Shown in pieces: positions 26,871-37,183 of a DNA stretch of 64,000 bases. The stretch comes from Allobosea sp. WAO. GTDB lineage: Bacteria; Pseudomonadota; Alphaproteobacteria; Rhizobiales; Beijerinckiaceae. The translations under genes were made by a program, and so were the position numbers. The stretch covers positions 496,001 through 560,000 of the forward strand of contig NZ_JXTJ01000003.1 of the NCBI RefSeq assembly GCF_001509835.1, given 5' to 3'. Each line of letters begins with the position of its first letter. The first letter of the stretch is position 1. Under the pieces are notes generated by a model, which searched no databases, was not told the DNA's origin, and worked only from the letters and a program-made list of their open reading frames with translations.

Positions 26871-28100
26871 ATGAGCACCAACCTGCGGATCGATGGGGAG
26901 CGGCTGGTGTCGCGACTGGCGGAGCTTTCGCGCATTGGCGCGACGCCAGAGGGTGGCTGCCGCCGCCTGGCTCTCAGCGACGAGGACAAGCAGGGGCGCG
27001 ACTGGCTGGTCGGCCAGCTCCAGGCGCTCGGGCTCGACGTGAAGGTCGACGCCATCGGCAACATCGTCGGCATCCTGAAGGGCCAGGAGGACGGGCCGGC
27101 CGTGGTGATGGGCTCGCACATCGACACAGTCGGCACCGGCGGGCGCTTCGACGGGGCGCTCGGCGTGATCGCCGGCGTCGAGGTGCTCGCGGCCTTGCGC
27201 GACGCTGGCCTGCAGCCGAAACGCGACATGGCGGTGATCGCCTTCACCAATGAGGAGGGCGCCCGCTTCCATCCCGACATGCTCGGCTCCTATGTCTGGG
27301 CCGGCGGCATGAGCGTCGCGGCAGCTCATGCCGAGAAGGACGCGGACGGGGCGGTGCTCGGCACCGAGCTGGCGCGCATCGGCTATCACGGCCCCGAGCA
27401 GCCGGGTTTCCTGAAGGCCCATTGCTATCTCGAGATGCATATCGAGCAGGGCCCGGTCCTCGAGAGCGAGGGCGGCGGACTCGGCGCCGTCACCGGCATC
27501 CAGGCGATCACCTGGCTCGAACTCACCCTGACCGGGCGGCCTAGCCATGCCGGCACCACGCCGATGCGCTACCGCAAGGATCCCGGCCTCGCAGCCGCCA
27601 GGATCAACATATTCGCCAATGAGCTGACCCGCACCATTCCCGGCCAGCTCGCCAATTCCGGAGTGATCCGCGTCCAGCCCGGCAACGTCAACGTCGTGCC
27701 CGAGACGGTGGTGATGACGCTCGATCTGCGCAACCCACTGGATGCGCCGCTCGCCGAGGCCGAGGCAGCCGTGCGGAAGTTCTGCGCCGAACTGTCGGCG
27801 CGCGACGACATCGCGATCAGCTTCCGCGATCTCGCCCGCTTCCCGGCGACGCCCTTCGCCGAGGAGTTGATCGCCAGCGTCGAGGCGAGCGCCGCCGAGT
27901 TCGGCCTGCCGATCCGCCGGATGATCTCGGGCGCCGGCCATGACGCGCAGATGATGTCGCGGCTTTGCCCGACGGCGATGGTCTTCATCCCCTCGATCGG
28001 CGGGCTCTCGCACAACCCGGCTGAGCTCAGCACCGACGAGGACATGGTCGCGGGCGCCAATGTCCTGCTCAGCGCCGCATGGCGCGCCGCCAACGCCTGA
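26871..28100 (+). CDS. M20-family Zn-dependent amidohydrolase (N-carbamoyl-L-amino-acid hydrolase / allantoate amidohydrolase type)
   Basis: A 409-residue binuclear metallohydrolase. Metal ligands are visible as H83 (GSHIDTV), D94 (GGRFDGALGV) and the E128-E129 pair (TNEEGARF); the dimerisation or lid domain spans roughly 210-325. The HyuC/AllC/beta-ureidopropionase branch hydrolyses carbamoyl groups from amino acids or ureides. Sequence alone does not separate these activities. With an amidase downstream and an N-carbamoyl-D-amino-acid hydrolase 9 kb away, amino-acid or hydantoin breakdown is the best reading. ATG 26871 was chosen; the frame is open to 26829. Confidence 0.88.
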   Translation: MSTNLRIDGERLVSRLAELSRIGATPEGGCRRLALSDEDKQGRDWLVGQLQALGLDVKVDAIGNIVGILKGQEDGPAVVMGSHIDTVGTGGRFDGALGVIAGVEVLAALRDAGLQPKRDMAVIAFTNEEGARFHPDMLGSYVWAGGMSVAAAHAEKDADGAVLGTELARIGYHGPEQPGFLKAHCYLEMHIEQGPVLESEGGGLGAVTGIQAITWLELTLTGRPSHAGTTPMRYRKDPGLAAARINIFANELTRTIPGQLANSGVIRVQPGNVNVVPETVVMTLDLRNPLDAPLAEAEAAVRKFCAELSARDDIAISFRDLARFPATPFAEELIASVEASAAEFGLPIRRMISGAGHDAQMMSRLCPTAMVFIPSIGGLSHNPAELSTDEDMVAGANVLLSAAWRAANA

Positions 28101-28125
28101 TTGCCAGATTGTTCATGCTCTCCTC

Positions 28126-28233
28126 CGTCATCCCGGACGCAGCGAAGCGGAGTTCCGGGATCCATCGTAGAGCGCCGAGTTCTACGATGGATCCCGGGTC
28201 TGCGCGGCTGAAGCCGCTTGCCCAGGATGACGG
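28126..28233. repeat. Palindromic intergenic element, family A copy 1
   Basis: It starts CGTCATCCCGG and ends with the inverse CCAGGATGACGG. An inner perfect inverted repeat, GGGATCCATCGTAGA / TCTACGATGGATCCC, encloses GCGCCGAGT. Related copies are at 52014 and 60413. It fills the gap between the hydrolase and the amidase. Confidence 0.8.
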
Positions 28234-28269
28234 TGAGGTTTCGATTCGATCCTTCTAACGGGTATTGCC

Positions 28270-29682
28270 ATGACCGCCATCGCCTCCCTTTCCGCCGCCG
28301 AACTCGGGCCGCTCTACGCCTCCCGCGAGCTCTCACCCGTCGAGGTCGCCAGGGAGGCGCTGGCGCGCATCGAGCGCTTCGAGCCGCAGGTCAACGCCTT
28401 CGTCGTGCGCGACGACAAGGTTCCGCTCGCCATGGCCGAGGCTGCTGAGGCGCGCTGGCTGAAGAGCGAGGCGCTCGGGCCGCTCGATGGCGTGCCGGTG
28501 ACGATCAAGGACAATCTCGGCGTCGCTGGCTGGCCGATGCGCCGTGGCTCGGCGGTCGCCTCGGACGCGCCTTTTGCCGCCGATTCGCCTGCCGTCGCCC
28601 GCCTGCGCGAGGCCGGCTGCGTCTTCCTCGGCAAGACCAGCATGCCGGAATATGGCTGGAAGGGCGTCGGCGATTCGCCGCTCTCGGGCATCACCCGCAA
28701 TCCCTGGGACATTGCGACCGGTCCGGGCGGCTCGTCCTCGGGCGCGGCCGTGGCAGCTGCGCTCAATCTCGGCTGCATTCATCTCGGCACTGACGGTGCC
28801 GGTTCGGTGCGCATCCCTGCCGCCTTCACCGGCGTCTTCGGCCTCAAGCCGAGCTATGGCCGGGTCCCGGCCTGGCCGATCTCGGTCATGGGATTCCTCG
28901 CCCATCTCGGCCCGCTGACGCGCACGGTGCGCGACGCCGCGCTGGCGATGAACGCGATCGGCCGGCCGGACGAACGCGACATGACTGCGATGCCGGATAT
29001 GCCGTCTGATTTCACCGATGGCCTCGAGGCCGGCGTGCGCGGGCTGCGTATCGCTTGGTCGCCCAGGCTCGGGATCGACGTGCCTGTAGATCCGGAGATC
29101 GCGGCGCTCACGCACAGCGCAGCCCTGGCCTTTCGCGAACTAGGCGCCAGCGTCGAGGAGGTCGATCCGGGCTTTGAAGATCCGATCGATACGCTGATGA
29201 CGCTCTGGTCGGCTGGCGCAGCGCTCGCCTTGCGCAGCGCCGGACCAGAGGCACGCGCGCAGATGGATCCCGGCCTTGTTGCGGTTGCGGAAGCCGGCGA
29301 GCGCATCGATGGCGCCACCTATGTCGACGTGCTGCTCAACCGCCGCAATGCGCTGGCGCTGCACATGGCGCAATTTCATGCACGCTTCGACCTGCTGCTG
29401 ACCCCGACCCTGCCGCTGCCCGCCTTCGCCGTCGGGCGAAACACGCCGGCCGATGGCGCCTATGGCGAGGACTGGACCCGCTGGACCCCGTTCACCTACC
29501 CGTTCAACATCACCCAGGCCCCGGCTGCTTCGGTGCCCTGCGGCCTCACCACGGCCGGGTTGCCTGCCGGTTTGCAGATCATCGGACCCTACGGAAGCGA
29601 TTTTCTGGTGATGCAGGCGGCGGCTGCATTCGAGGCCCTACGCCCCTTCGCACGCGTCGATGCGCCGATTGAAACGGTTTAG
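28270..29682 (+). CDS. Amidase-signature family amidase
   Basis: A 470-residue amidase with the Ser-cisSer-Lys machinery: K80 in VTIKDN, the Gly/Ser-rich loop GPGGSSSGAA (cis-Ser at 155 or 156) and the nucleophile S179 in GTDGAGSVRIPA. Family members hydrolyse carboxylic amides, including amino-acid amides and acylated small molecules; the GatA subunit is a relative, but no gatB/gatC is here, so a catabolic amidase is more likely. It lies downstream of the M20 hydrolase and upstream of a peptide ABC transporter, all in the same direction. Confidence 0.92.
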   Translation: MTAIASLSAAELGPLYASRELSPVEVAREALARIERFEPQVNAFVVRDDKVPLAMAEAAEARWLKSEALGPLDGVPVTIKDNLGVAGWPMRRGSAVASDAPFAADSPAVARLREAGCVFLGKTSMPEYGWKGVGDSPLSGITRNPWDIATGPGGSSSGAAVAAALNLGCIHLGTDGAGSVRIPAAFTGVFGLKPSYGRVPAWPISVMGFLAHLGPLTRTVRDAALAMNAIGRPDERDMTAMPDMPSDFTDGLEAGVRGLRIAWSPRLGIDVPVDPEIAALTHSAALAFRELGASVEEVDPGFEDPIDTLMTLWSAGAALALRSAGPEARAQMDPGLVAVAEAGERIDGATYVDVLLNRRNALALHMAQFHARFDLLLTPTLPLPAFAVGRNTPADGAYGEDWTRWTPFTYPFNITQAPAASVPCGLTTAGLPAGLQIIGPYGSDFLVMQAAAAFEALRPFARVDAPIETV

Positions 29683-29899
29683 GTAGGCTTCGCGCAATTT
29701 TTTGCCGGATAGTATCTGGCTTGCGCATTATTCCGCGATGTCGGCGCTGCGAGGCGCCGATATCTGCGCTCTGGCACGAACCCTGCAGGCTCTCTTGCCG
29801 TCGCGGACGGTTCGCGGAGCGTGTTGTCAGAGCGGATTTTTCCGCACACACTCGCCCCAAGGTCGCCCGCAAGAGGTGGCCGTATCAGGGGAGAGATTG

Positions 29900-31498
29900 A
29901 TGGACCGCAGAAGTTTTCTGAAGTCTGCCGCAGGGACGGGCGTGCTTGCCGCTTCCGGGGGGCTCGCAATGCCGGCCCTCTCTCAGGGCGCCGCCGCCAA
30001 GACCCTGCGCTTCGTGCCGCAAGCCAACCTCGCGAATTTCGACCCGATCTGGGGAACCCAATACGTCGTCCGCAACGCTGCCGCGCTGGTCTGGGACACG
30101 CTCTACGGCATCGATTCCAAGTTCCAGCCGCAGCGCCAGATGGTCGAGGCCGAGGAGGTCTCCGCCGACGGCCTGACCTGGACCTTCAAGCTCCGCCCCG
30201 GCCTCAAATTCCATGACGGCACCCCGGTCCTCGCCAAGGACGTGGTGCAGAGCCTGAAGCGCTGGCAGGCCCGCGATCCGATGGGCCTGATGATCCGGGC
30301 GATCGAGAACGAGCTCACCGCCGTCGACGACAGGACCTGGAAATGGGTGCTGAAGCAGCCCTATCCGAAGATGCTGCTGGCGCTCGCCAAGAACAACGCG
30401 CCGTGCTCCTTCATCATGCCGGAGCGCATCGCCAAGACCGATCCGTTCACGCAAATCACCGAATATGTCGGCTCCGGCCCGATGAAGTTCGCCCGCGGCG
30501 AATGGGTTCCCGGCGCCAAGGCGGTGTTCGAGAAGTTCGCCGACTACGTGCCGCGCTCTGAGCCAGCCGACTGGCTCGCCGGCGGCAAGAAGATGCTGGT
30601 CGACCGCATCGAATGGGTGATCATGCCCGACGCGGCGACGGCCGCCGCCGCGCTGCAGAACGGCGAGGTCGACTGGTGGGAGACCCCGCTCTCCGATCTG
30701 GTGCCGATCCTGAAGGCCAACGCCAACATCAATGTCGATATCGGCGATCCGCTCGGCAATATCGGCGCTTTCCGCATGAACCACCTGCACCCGCCCTTCA
30801 ACAATGTGAAGGTGCGCCAGGCGGTCCTGACGGCGATGAACCAGGAAGACTACATGCGCTCGATCGTCGGCGACGACGACAAGCTCTGGAAGCCGCTGCC
30901 CGGCTTCTTCACCCCTGGCACGCCCCTCTACACCGAAGAGGGCGGGGCGATGCTGAAGATGAAGAACATCGAGGCCGCCAAGAAGCTCCTGGCCGAGTCC
31001 GGCTACAAGGGCGAGCCTGTGATCTGTGTCGTCGCGCAGGACATGTCGGCGACCAAGTCGATGGGCGACGTCACGGCCGAACTGCTGAAGAGCATCGGCA
31101 TGAAGGTCGAGTTCGTCGCCACCGACTGGGGCACGGTCGGGGCGCGCCGCGCCCAGAAGACCCCGCCGGGGCAGGGCGGCTGGAGCATGTTCCACACCTG
31201 GCACGCCGGGGCGGACTGCCTCAACCCGTCCTCCTACACCGCGATCCGCGCCAATGGCGACAAGGCCTGGTTCGGCTGGCCGGACGTGCCGGCGGTCGAG
31301 ACCGAGGTCACCAACTGGTTCAACGCCAAGGACGTGGCCGAGGAGAAGGCTGCGATGGCCCGCCTGAACAAGGCCGCCGTCGAGAACGTCGTCTACGCGC
31401 CGACCGGCTTCTATCTCGGCTACCAGGCCTGGCGGAAGAACGTCACCGGTGTCGTCAGCGGCCCGCTGCCCTTCTTCTGGAACGTCGCGAAGGCCTAG
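29900..31498 (+). CDS. ABC transporter substrate-binding protein, dipeptide/oligopeptide type, Tat signal
   Basis: A 532-residue periplasmic binding protein of the SBP-5 family. The N-terminus MDRRSFLKSAAGTG matches a twin-arginine signal (R-R-S-F-L-K), so it may be exported folded. The body has the family's LRPGLKFHDGTPVLAKDVV and NNVKVRQAVLTAMNQEDY motifs. GGGGAG lies just before ATG 29900; the longer frame back to 29702 has no signal. It is the first gene of a transporter operon (binding protein, two permeases, two ATPases) that ends in an amino-acid lyase. The substrate is probably a small peptide or derivatised amino acid. Confidence 0.93.
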   Translation: MDRRSFLKSAAGTGVLAASGGLAMPALSQGAAAKTLRFVPQANLANFDPIWGTQYVVRNAAALVWDTLYGIDSKFQPQRQMVEAEEVSADGLTWTFKLRPGLKFHDGTPVLAKDVVQSLKRWQARDPMGLMIRAIENELTAVDDRTWKWVLKQPYPKMLLALAKNNAPCSFIMPERIAKTDPFTQITEYVGSGPMKFARGEWVPGAKAVFEKFADYVPRSEPADWLAGGKKMLVDRIEWVIMPDAATAAAALQNGEVDWWETPLSDLVPILKANANINVDIGDPLGNIGAFRMNHLHPPFNNVKVRQAVLTAMNQEDYMRSIVGDDDKLWKPLPGFFTPGTPLYTEEGGAMLKMKNIEAAKKLLAESGYKGEPVICVVAQDMSATKSMGDVTAELLKSIGMKVEFVATDWGTVGARRAQKTPPGQGGWSMFHTWHAGADCLNPSSYTAIRANGDKAWFGWPDVPAVETEVTNWFNAKDVAEEKAAMARLNKAAVENVVYAPTGFYLGYQAWRKNVTGVVSGPLPFFWNVAKA

Positions 31499-31558
31499 GC
31501 CGCCGCCGACCCCGCCCGGCTCGTCGCCCGGGGCAGACGTCAGAATGCCGCTCGTCGG

Positions 31559-31589
31559 ACCGGTTGGAATTTCTCCAGTTCCAGCCGGC
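31559..31589 (+). other. Stem-loop between binding protein and permease genes
   Basis: CCGGTTGGAA and TTCCAGCCGG (one mismatch) are separated by 9 bases in the 121-bp gap. Such hairpins after a binding-protein gene often stabilise its message or reduce downstream expression; no T run follows. Confidence 0.35.
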
Positions 31590-31619
31590 CCGGCGCCCGC
31601 ACTCGAATAAAAGTTCGCA

Positions 31620-32561
31620 ATGCTCGCTTTTATCGTCCGACGTATCATCACGACGATCCCCGTCATGGCCTTCGTGGCGCTCTTCGTCTTCTCTCTGCTC
31701 TATATCGCGCCGGGTGATCCCGCCGCCGTGATCGCCGGAGACCAGGCCTCGCCTGCCGATGTCGAGCGCATCCGCGCCAGTCTCGGCCTCGACCGGCCCT
31801 ATCTCGTCCGCTTCGGCGAATGGTTCTTCCGGGTTCTCCAGGGCGACCTCGGAACCTCGATCTTCACCTCGCTCCCCGTCACCCAATTGATCGCCCAGCG
31901 CATCGAGCCGACGCTCTCGCTGATGGTGCTGACGCTGATCCTGGCGGTTTCGATCGCCGTGCCGCTCGGCGTCGTCGCTGCCTGGAAGGCCGGTACTTGG
32001 GTTGACAGGGCGGTGGTCGGCTTCGCGGTGCTCGGCTTCTCCGTGCCGGTCTTCGTGATCGGCTACCTGCTCGCCTACACCTTCGCGCTGAAGCTCGATT
32101 GGGTGCCGGTGCAGGGCTACACGCCGATCTCGCAGGGGCTCTGGCCCTGGTTCAAGAATCTGATCCTGCCCGCGATCACGCTCGGCACCGTCTACATCGC
32201 CCTGATCGCCCGCATCACCCGCGCCACCATGCTCGACGTGCTGCAGCAGGACTACATCCGCACCGCCCGCTCCAAGGGCGTGGCTCAGAACAGCATCCTC
32301 TTCCTGCACGCGCTGAAGAACGCGGCTGTACCGATCATCACCATTATCGGCATCGGCGTCGCGCTGCTGATCGGCGGCGCGGTGGTGACCGAGAGCGTCT
32401 TCGCCATTCCCGGCCTCGGACGCCTCACGCTCGATGCGATCCTGCGTCGCGACTACCCGGTCATCCAGGGCGTCGTGCTGATCTTCTCCTTCGTCTACGT
32501 GCTGGTGAACCTGGCCATCGACCTGATCTACACGCTCGTCGACCCGAGGATACGCTATTGA
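31620..32561 (+). CDS. ABC transporter permease, DppB/OppB type
   Basis: A 313-residue inner-membrane permease with about six helices ([20 protein letters not shown] at the N-terminus) and the cytoplasmic coupling motif [22 protein letters not shown] (EAA loop). It pairs with the next permease to form the channel. Its stop overlaps the next gene's TTG start (TTGA). Confidence 0.94.
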   Translation: MLAFIVRRIITTIPVMAFVALFVFSLLYIAPGDPAAVIAGDQASPADVERIRASLGLDRPYLVRFGEWFFRVLQGDLGTSIFTSLPVTQLIAQRIEPTLSLMVLTLILAVSIAVPLGVVAAWKAGTWVDRAVVGFAVLGFSVPVFVIGYLLAYTFALKLDWVPVQGYTPISQGLWPWFKNLILPAITLGTVYIALIARITRATMLDVLQQDYIRTARSKGVAQNSILFLHALKNAAVPIITIIGIGVALLIGGAVVTESVFAIPGLGRLTLDAILRRDYPVIQGVVLIFSFVYVLVNLAIDLIYTLVDPRIRY

Positions 32562-33475
32562 CCGTGCAGCAATCCGCCCCGGTTCCGGGCGACCTCGCGG
32601 TCGCTCCCGAACTGCCCGACGTGCTCAAGCCCAGGAAGCCGCTGACCGGCTTCACCGGCTTCCTGCGCAAGAACCCGTCCATCACTATCGGCGGCTTCCT
32701 GCTGCTGATCATGTTCTTCATCGCCCTGTTCGCGCCCTGGCTCGGCACCGTCGACCCGACAGCGATCTCGACGGCGCGGCGTACCCGCGTGCCCTCCGAG
32801 CTCTACTGGTTCGGCACCGACATGCTCGGCCGCGACATCTATTCGCGCGTCATGTACGGCGCGCGGGTCTCGCTGCTGGTCGGCTTCAGCGTCGCGATCC
32901 TGGCCTCGGTGGCGGGGCTGATCATCGGCCTTTTCTCCGGCTTCGTCCGCTGGGCCGACGGCATCATCATGCGGATCATCGACGGCATGATGTCGATCCC
33001 GCCGATCCTGCTCGCCATCGCGCTGATGGCGCTGACCCGCGGCTCGGTGCAGAACGTCATCATCGCCATCACCATCGCCGAGATTCCGCGCGTCGCGCGC
33101 CTAGTGCGTGGTGTCGTGCTGTCGCTGCGCGAGCAGCCCTATGTCGATGCGGCGATCGCCGCCGGCACGCGCACGCCGATGATCGTCTTCCGCCACATCC
33201 TGCCCAATACGCTGGCACCGATGAGCGTGCAGGCGACCTATATCTGCGCCAGCGCGATGATCGTCGAGGCGATCCTGTCCTTCATCGGGGCGGGCGTGCC
33301 GCCGGCGACGCCGTCCTGGGGCAATATCATGGCGGAGGGGCGTGCGCTCTGGCAGGTCCGTCCGCACATCATCCTCTTCCCCGCCATCTTCCTCTCGCTG
33401 ACCGTCCTTGCCGTGAACATGCTCGGCGACGGCCTGCGCGACGCGCTCGACCCGCGCATGGCGAAAAGGCTCTGA
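32558..33475 (+). CDS. ABC transporter permease, DppC/OppC type
   Basis: A 305-residue permease with a 40-residue cytoplasmic N-terminus, then helices from about residue 43, the motif [21 protein letters not shown] typical of DppC, and the EAA loop ([20 protein letters not shown]). The start appears to be TTG 32558, because GAGGA (32546-32550) is 7 nt upstream and the codon overlaps the previous stop; GTG 32564 is an alternative. The frame is open far upstream, but that would overlap dppB. Confidence 0.92.
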   Translation: MTVQQSAPVPGDLAVAPELPDVLKPRKPLTGFTGFLRKNPSITIGGFLLLIMFFIALFAPWLGTVDPTAISTARRTRVPSELYWFGTDMLGRDIYSRVMYGARVSLLVGFSVAILASVAGLIIGLFSGFVRWADGIIMRIIDGMMSIPPILLAIALMALTRGSVQNVIIAITIAEIPRVARLVRGVVLSLREQPYVDAAIAAGTRTPMIVFRHILPNTLAPMSVQATYICASAMIVEAILSFIGAGVPPATPSWGNIMAEGRALWQVRPHIILFPAIFLSLTVLAVNMLGDGLRDALDPRMAKRL

Positions 33476-33477
33476 CG

Positions 33478-34463
<986 letters not shown>

Positions 34464-34467
<4 letters not shown>

Positions 34468-35498
34468 GCACGACCCAGCCCATCCTCCAGGTCAACGACC
34501 TCAAGAAGCATTATCCGATCCGCGGCGGCCTGCTCTCCGGGATCACGGCGAATGTCTACGCCGTCGACGGCGTCTCCTTCGAGATCGCCAAGGGCGAGAC
34601 GCTGTCGCTGGTCGGCGAATCCGGCTGCGGCAAGTCGACGGTCGGCAAGGCGATCCTGCGTCTGTTCGACATCACCTCCGGCGAGGTGGTGCTTGACGGG
34701 CAGCGCATCGACCAGCTTTCCACCGGCAAGCTCCGGCCGCTGCGCCAGCGCGTCCAGGTCGTGTTCCAGGACCCGTTCTCCAGCCTCAACCCGCGCATGC
34801 GCGTCCGCGACATCCTGGCCGAGCCGATCACCAATTTCGGCATCGTTCAGGGCAAGGAGGCTGTCACCGAGCGCACCATGGCGCTGATGGACAAGGTCGG
34901 CCTGCCACGGGACGCGGTGAATCGCTGGCCGCACGAGTTCTCCGGCGGCCAGCGCCAGCGCATCGGCATCGCCCGGGCGCTCGCCGCCGAGCCGGAGCTG
35001 ATCATCTGCGACGAGGCGGTCTCGGCGCTCGACGTCTCGGTCAAGGCGCAGATCGTCAACCTGCTCTGCGACCTGCAGAAGGAGCTCGGCCTGGCCTTGC
35101 TCTTCATCAGCCACGACCTCGCCATCGTCGAGCACATGACCCACCGCGTTGCGGTGATGTATCTCGGCAAGATCGTCGAGATGGGTACCAAGGAGCAGAT
35201 CTTCGGCGCGCCGCGTCATCCCTATACGGTGGCGCTGCTCTCGGCGGTGCCGGTGCCGGATCCGAAGGTGCGGCGCGAGCGCATCCTGCTCAAGGGCGAC
35301 GTGCCGAGCCCGATCAATCCGCCCAAGGGCTGCCGCTTCAACACGCGCTGTCCTTACGTCTTCGACCGCTGCCGTTCGGAGGAGCCGGCCCTGCGGCCAA
35401 TGGCGCAGGGCCATGTCGCGGCCTGCCATCTGCACGACCTGCCGGCCGCGGATAACCCGCTCCTGAAGCAGGCCGCGCCTGCGCTCGCCGACGCTTGA
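34464..35498 (+). CDS. Peptide ABC transporter ATP-binding protein, DppF type
   Basis: A 344-residue ATPase with Walker [14 protein letters not shown], signature [15 protein letters not shown], Walker [14 protein letters not shown] and the C-terminal oligopeptide-ATPase segment ([13 protein letters not shown]). It works as a heterodimer with the preceding DppD. Start ATG overlaps the previous stop; its own stop overlaps a possible TTG start of the lyase gene. Confidence 0.95.
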
Positions 35499-35530
35499 CC
35501 GAGAGGCCGCGCGAGGCCGACGATCCGCCC

Positions 35531-36676
35531 ATGCCAGACCCCAGCTCAGACCCCTCCGGTCCCGATTTCCTCATCAATCCGCGGCTCGATCGGAGGGCGC
35601 CTTACGGCGAGGATCTGCGCGCGATCCTCTCCCTTGAGAAGGGCCGCGCCGCCCACAAGGCGATCTCTGCCTGGGACGGCTATGCGCCGACGCCGCTGCG
35701 CGATCTTCCGGCCATCGCCGATGCGCTCGATCTCGGGCAGGTCCTCTACAAGGACGAGGGCGGCCGCTTCGGCTTGCGGAGCTTCAAGGCGCTCGGCGGC
35801 GCCTATGCAGTCGACCGGCTGCTGGCGGCGCGTGGCCCGGAGGGACTGACGGTTGCTTGCGCGACCGACGGCAATCACGGCCGCTCGGTCGCCTGGGGCG
35901 CCCGCCGCGCCGGCGTCAAGGCGGTGATCTACATCCACGGGAACGTCAGCGAGGGCAGGGCGGAGGCGATCCGCTCCTTAGGCGCCACCGTCGTCCGTGA
36001 GGGCCGCAATTACGACGACAGCGTTCGCGCCTGCGCGCAGGCTGCGAAGGCCAATGGCTGGCAGATCGTCTCCGACACCTCCTGGCCCGGCTATGAGCAG
36101 GTGCCGAAGGACGTGATGCAGGGCTATTCTGTCCTTTCCAACGAGGTCGAGGCGCAGGGCGCGCGCCCGACCCATGTCTTCGTCCAGGGCGGCGTCGGCG
36201 GCATCGCGGCGGCCGTGCTGTCCGATAGCTGGGAGCGCCATGGCGCCGCGCGGCCGGTCTTCGTGGTGGTCGAGCCGGAGAATGCTGCCTGCCTGCTTGA
36301 GTCGGCCAGGGCCGGGGCGGTCACCGCGGTTGGCGGCGATCTCGAGACGATCATGGCCGGTCTTGCCTGCGGCGAGCCCTCGATCCTGGCCTGGCGCATC
36401 CTCCAGCCTGGTGCCGACGCCTTCATGACGGTGCGCGATGCGGCCGCAGCCGATGCGATGCGCCAGCTCGCGATGCTTGGCGTGGTCGGCGGCGAATCCG
36501 GTGTCGCCGGGCTCGCCGGCCTGATCAAGGCGGCGCGCGATCCGGCCCTGCGCAGCGCGCTTGGCCTCGACGCCTCGTCCCGCGTGCTCTGCTACGGCAC
36601 CGAGGGCGCGACCGATCCGGACGTCTACCGTGCCATCGTCGGCCGCAGCGCCGAGGAGGTCGGCCGTGCTGCCTGA
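35531..36676 (+). CDS. dpaL: Diaminopropionate ammonia-lyase (PLP enzyme)
   Basis: A 381-residue fold-type II PLP enzyme. The Schiff-base lysine is K86 in RSFKALGGAYAV, followed by ATDGNHGRSVAW and the glycine loop VQGGVGGIAAAV. These features match diaminopropionate ammonia-lyase (YgeX-like), which converts D- or L-2,3-diaminopropionate to pyruvate and two ammonia via 2-aminoacrylate. It is the last gene of the ABC operon, so the transporter probably brings in its substrate or a conjugate. ATG 35531 is preferred; TTG 35495 overlaps the previous stop but has no ribosome site. Confidence 0.88.
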   Translation: MPDPSSDPSGPDFLINPRLDRRAPYGEDLRAILSLEKGRAAHKAISAWDGYAPTPLRDLPAIADALDLGQVLYKDEGGRFGLRSFKALGGAYAVDRLLAARGPEGLTVACATDGNHGRSVAWGARRAGVKAVIYIHGNVSEGRAEAIRSLGATVVREGRNYDDSVRACAQAAKANGWQIVSDTSWPGYEQVPKDVMQGYSVLSNEVEAQGARPTHVFVQGGVGGIAAAVLSDSWERHGAARPVFVVVEPENAACLLESARAGAVTAVGGDLETIMAGLACGEPSILAWRILQPGADAFMTVRDAAAADAMRQLAMLGVVGGESGVAGLAGLIKAARDPALRSALGLDASSRVLCYGTEGATDPDVYRAIVGRSAEEVGRAA

Positions 36677-36710
36677 GGGCGGAGCGGCGGCGCGCGGTCT
36701 TGCCCCGCGA

Positions 36711-37010
36711 TCAACGGAGCAGGTCGACGACGCTCTCGCCGGAGGCGGCATCGGTGACGCCGCGCCCGTCGCCCAGATCCTCCAGCGTGTCACGGAAACT
36801 GTTGAGCGTGGCGATCATCTCCGGCCGCGCCGATTTCAGCGCCTCCGCGTCGCGCCAGCGGCCGATCAGGCAATAGGCGCGCTCGCCGGTGCGGATCATG
36901 TGCCCTTCGGCCAGGCCCGGCCAGGCGGCATTGCCGCCGCGATGCGCTGCGAGAAATTCCTCCTCGCGGCCCGGCTTGATGCGGAACCGCACGACATTGA
37001 ACGTCGTCAT
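36711..37010 (-). CDS. Small ABM-like dimeric alpha/beta-barrel protein
   Basis: A 99-residue protein beginning MTTFNVVRFRIKPGREEEFL, the standard opening of antibiotic-biosynthesis-monooxygenase-like (ABM) domains, with YCLIGRWRDAEALKSARPEM in the second half. Family members are cofactor-free oxygenases, haem-degrading enzymes or proteins without known activity. It is on the opposite strand to both neighbours, so it splits the forward gene run into two transcription units; the 173 bp before its start must hold divergent promoters. The frame is open back to 37106. Confidence 0.75.
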   Translation of the reverse strand: MTTFNVVRFRIKPGREEEFLAAHRGGNAAWPGLAEGHMIRTGERAYCLIGRWRDAEALKSARPEMIATLNSFRDTLEDLGDGRGVTDAASGESVVDLLR

Positions 37011-37183
37011 CGCAATGTCCCCGGCGTCGCGACCGTCCGGAAACCGCGAGGCGACCATTCGCGGCGGTGCCGGCGAGCGACAAGGCGATGCTACGCCCGC
37101 CTCCATGGCCCCGCAATCGGCGCAGAAGCGGCGCCGGAGCAGCCCCGTGTCATCTTCGAAGTAGCCCTAAGGAGGGGCTGGGC

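Noticed and set aside
28126..28233. Possible CRISPR or phage repeat
   Set aside because: The element is a single imperfect palindrome with dispersed relatives, not regularly spaced direct repeats with unique spacers; no cas genes are present.
29885..31666. 593-codon reverse frame opposite the first binding-protein gene
   Set aside because: Shadow of a real gene with a signal peptide and good ribosome site; the reverse product has no recognisable features.
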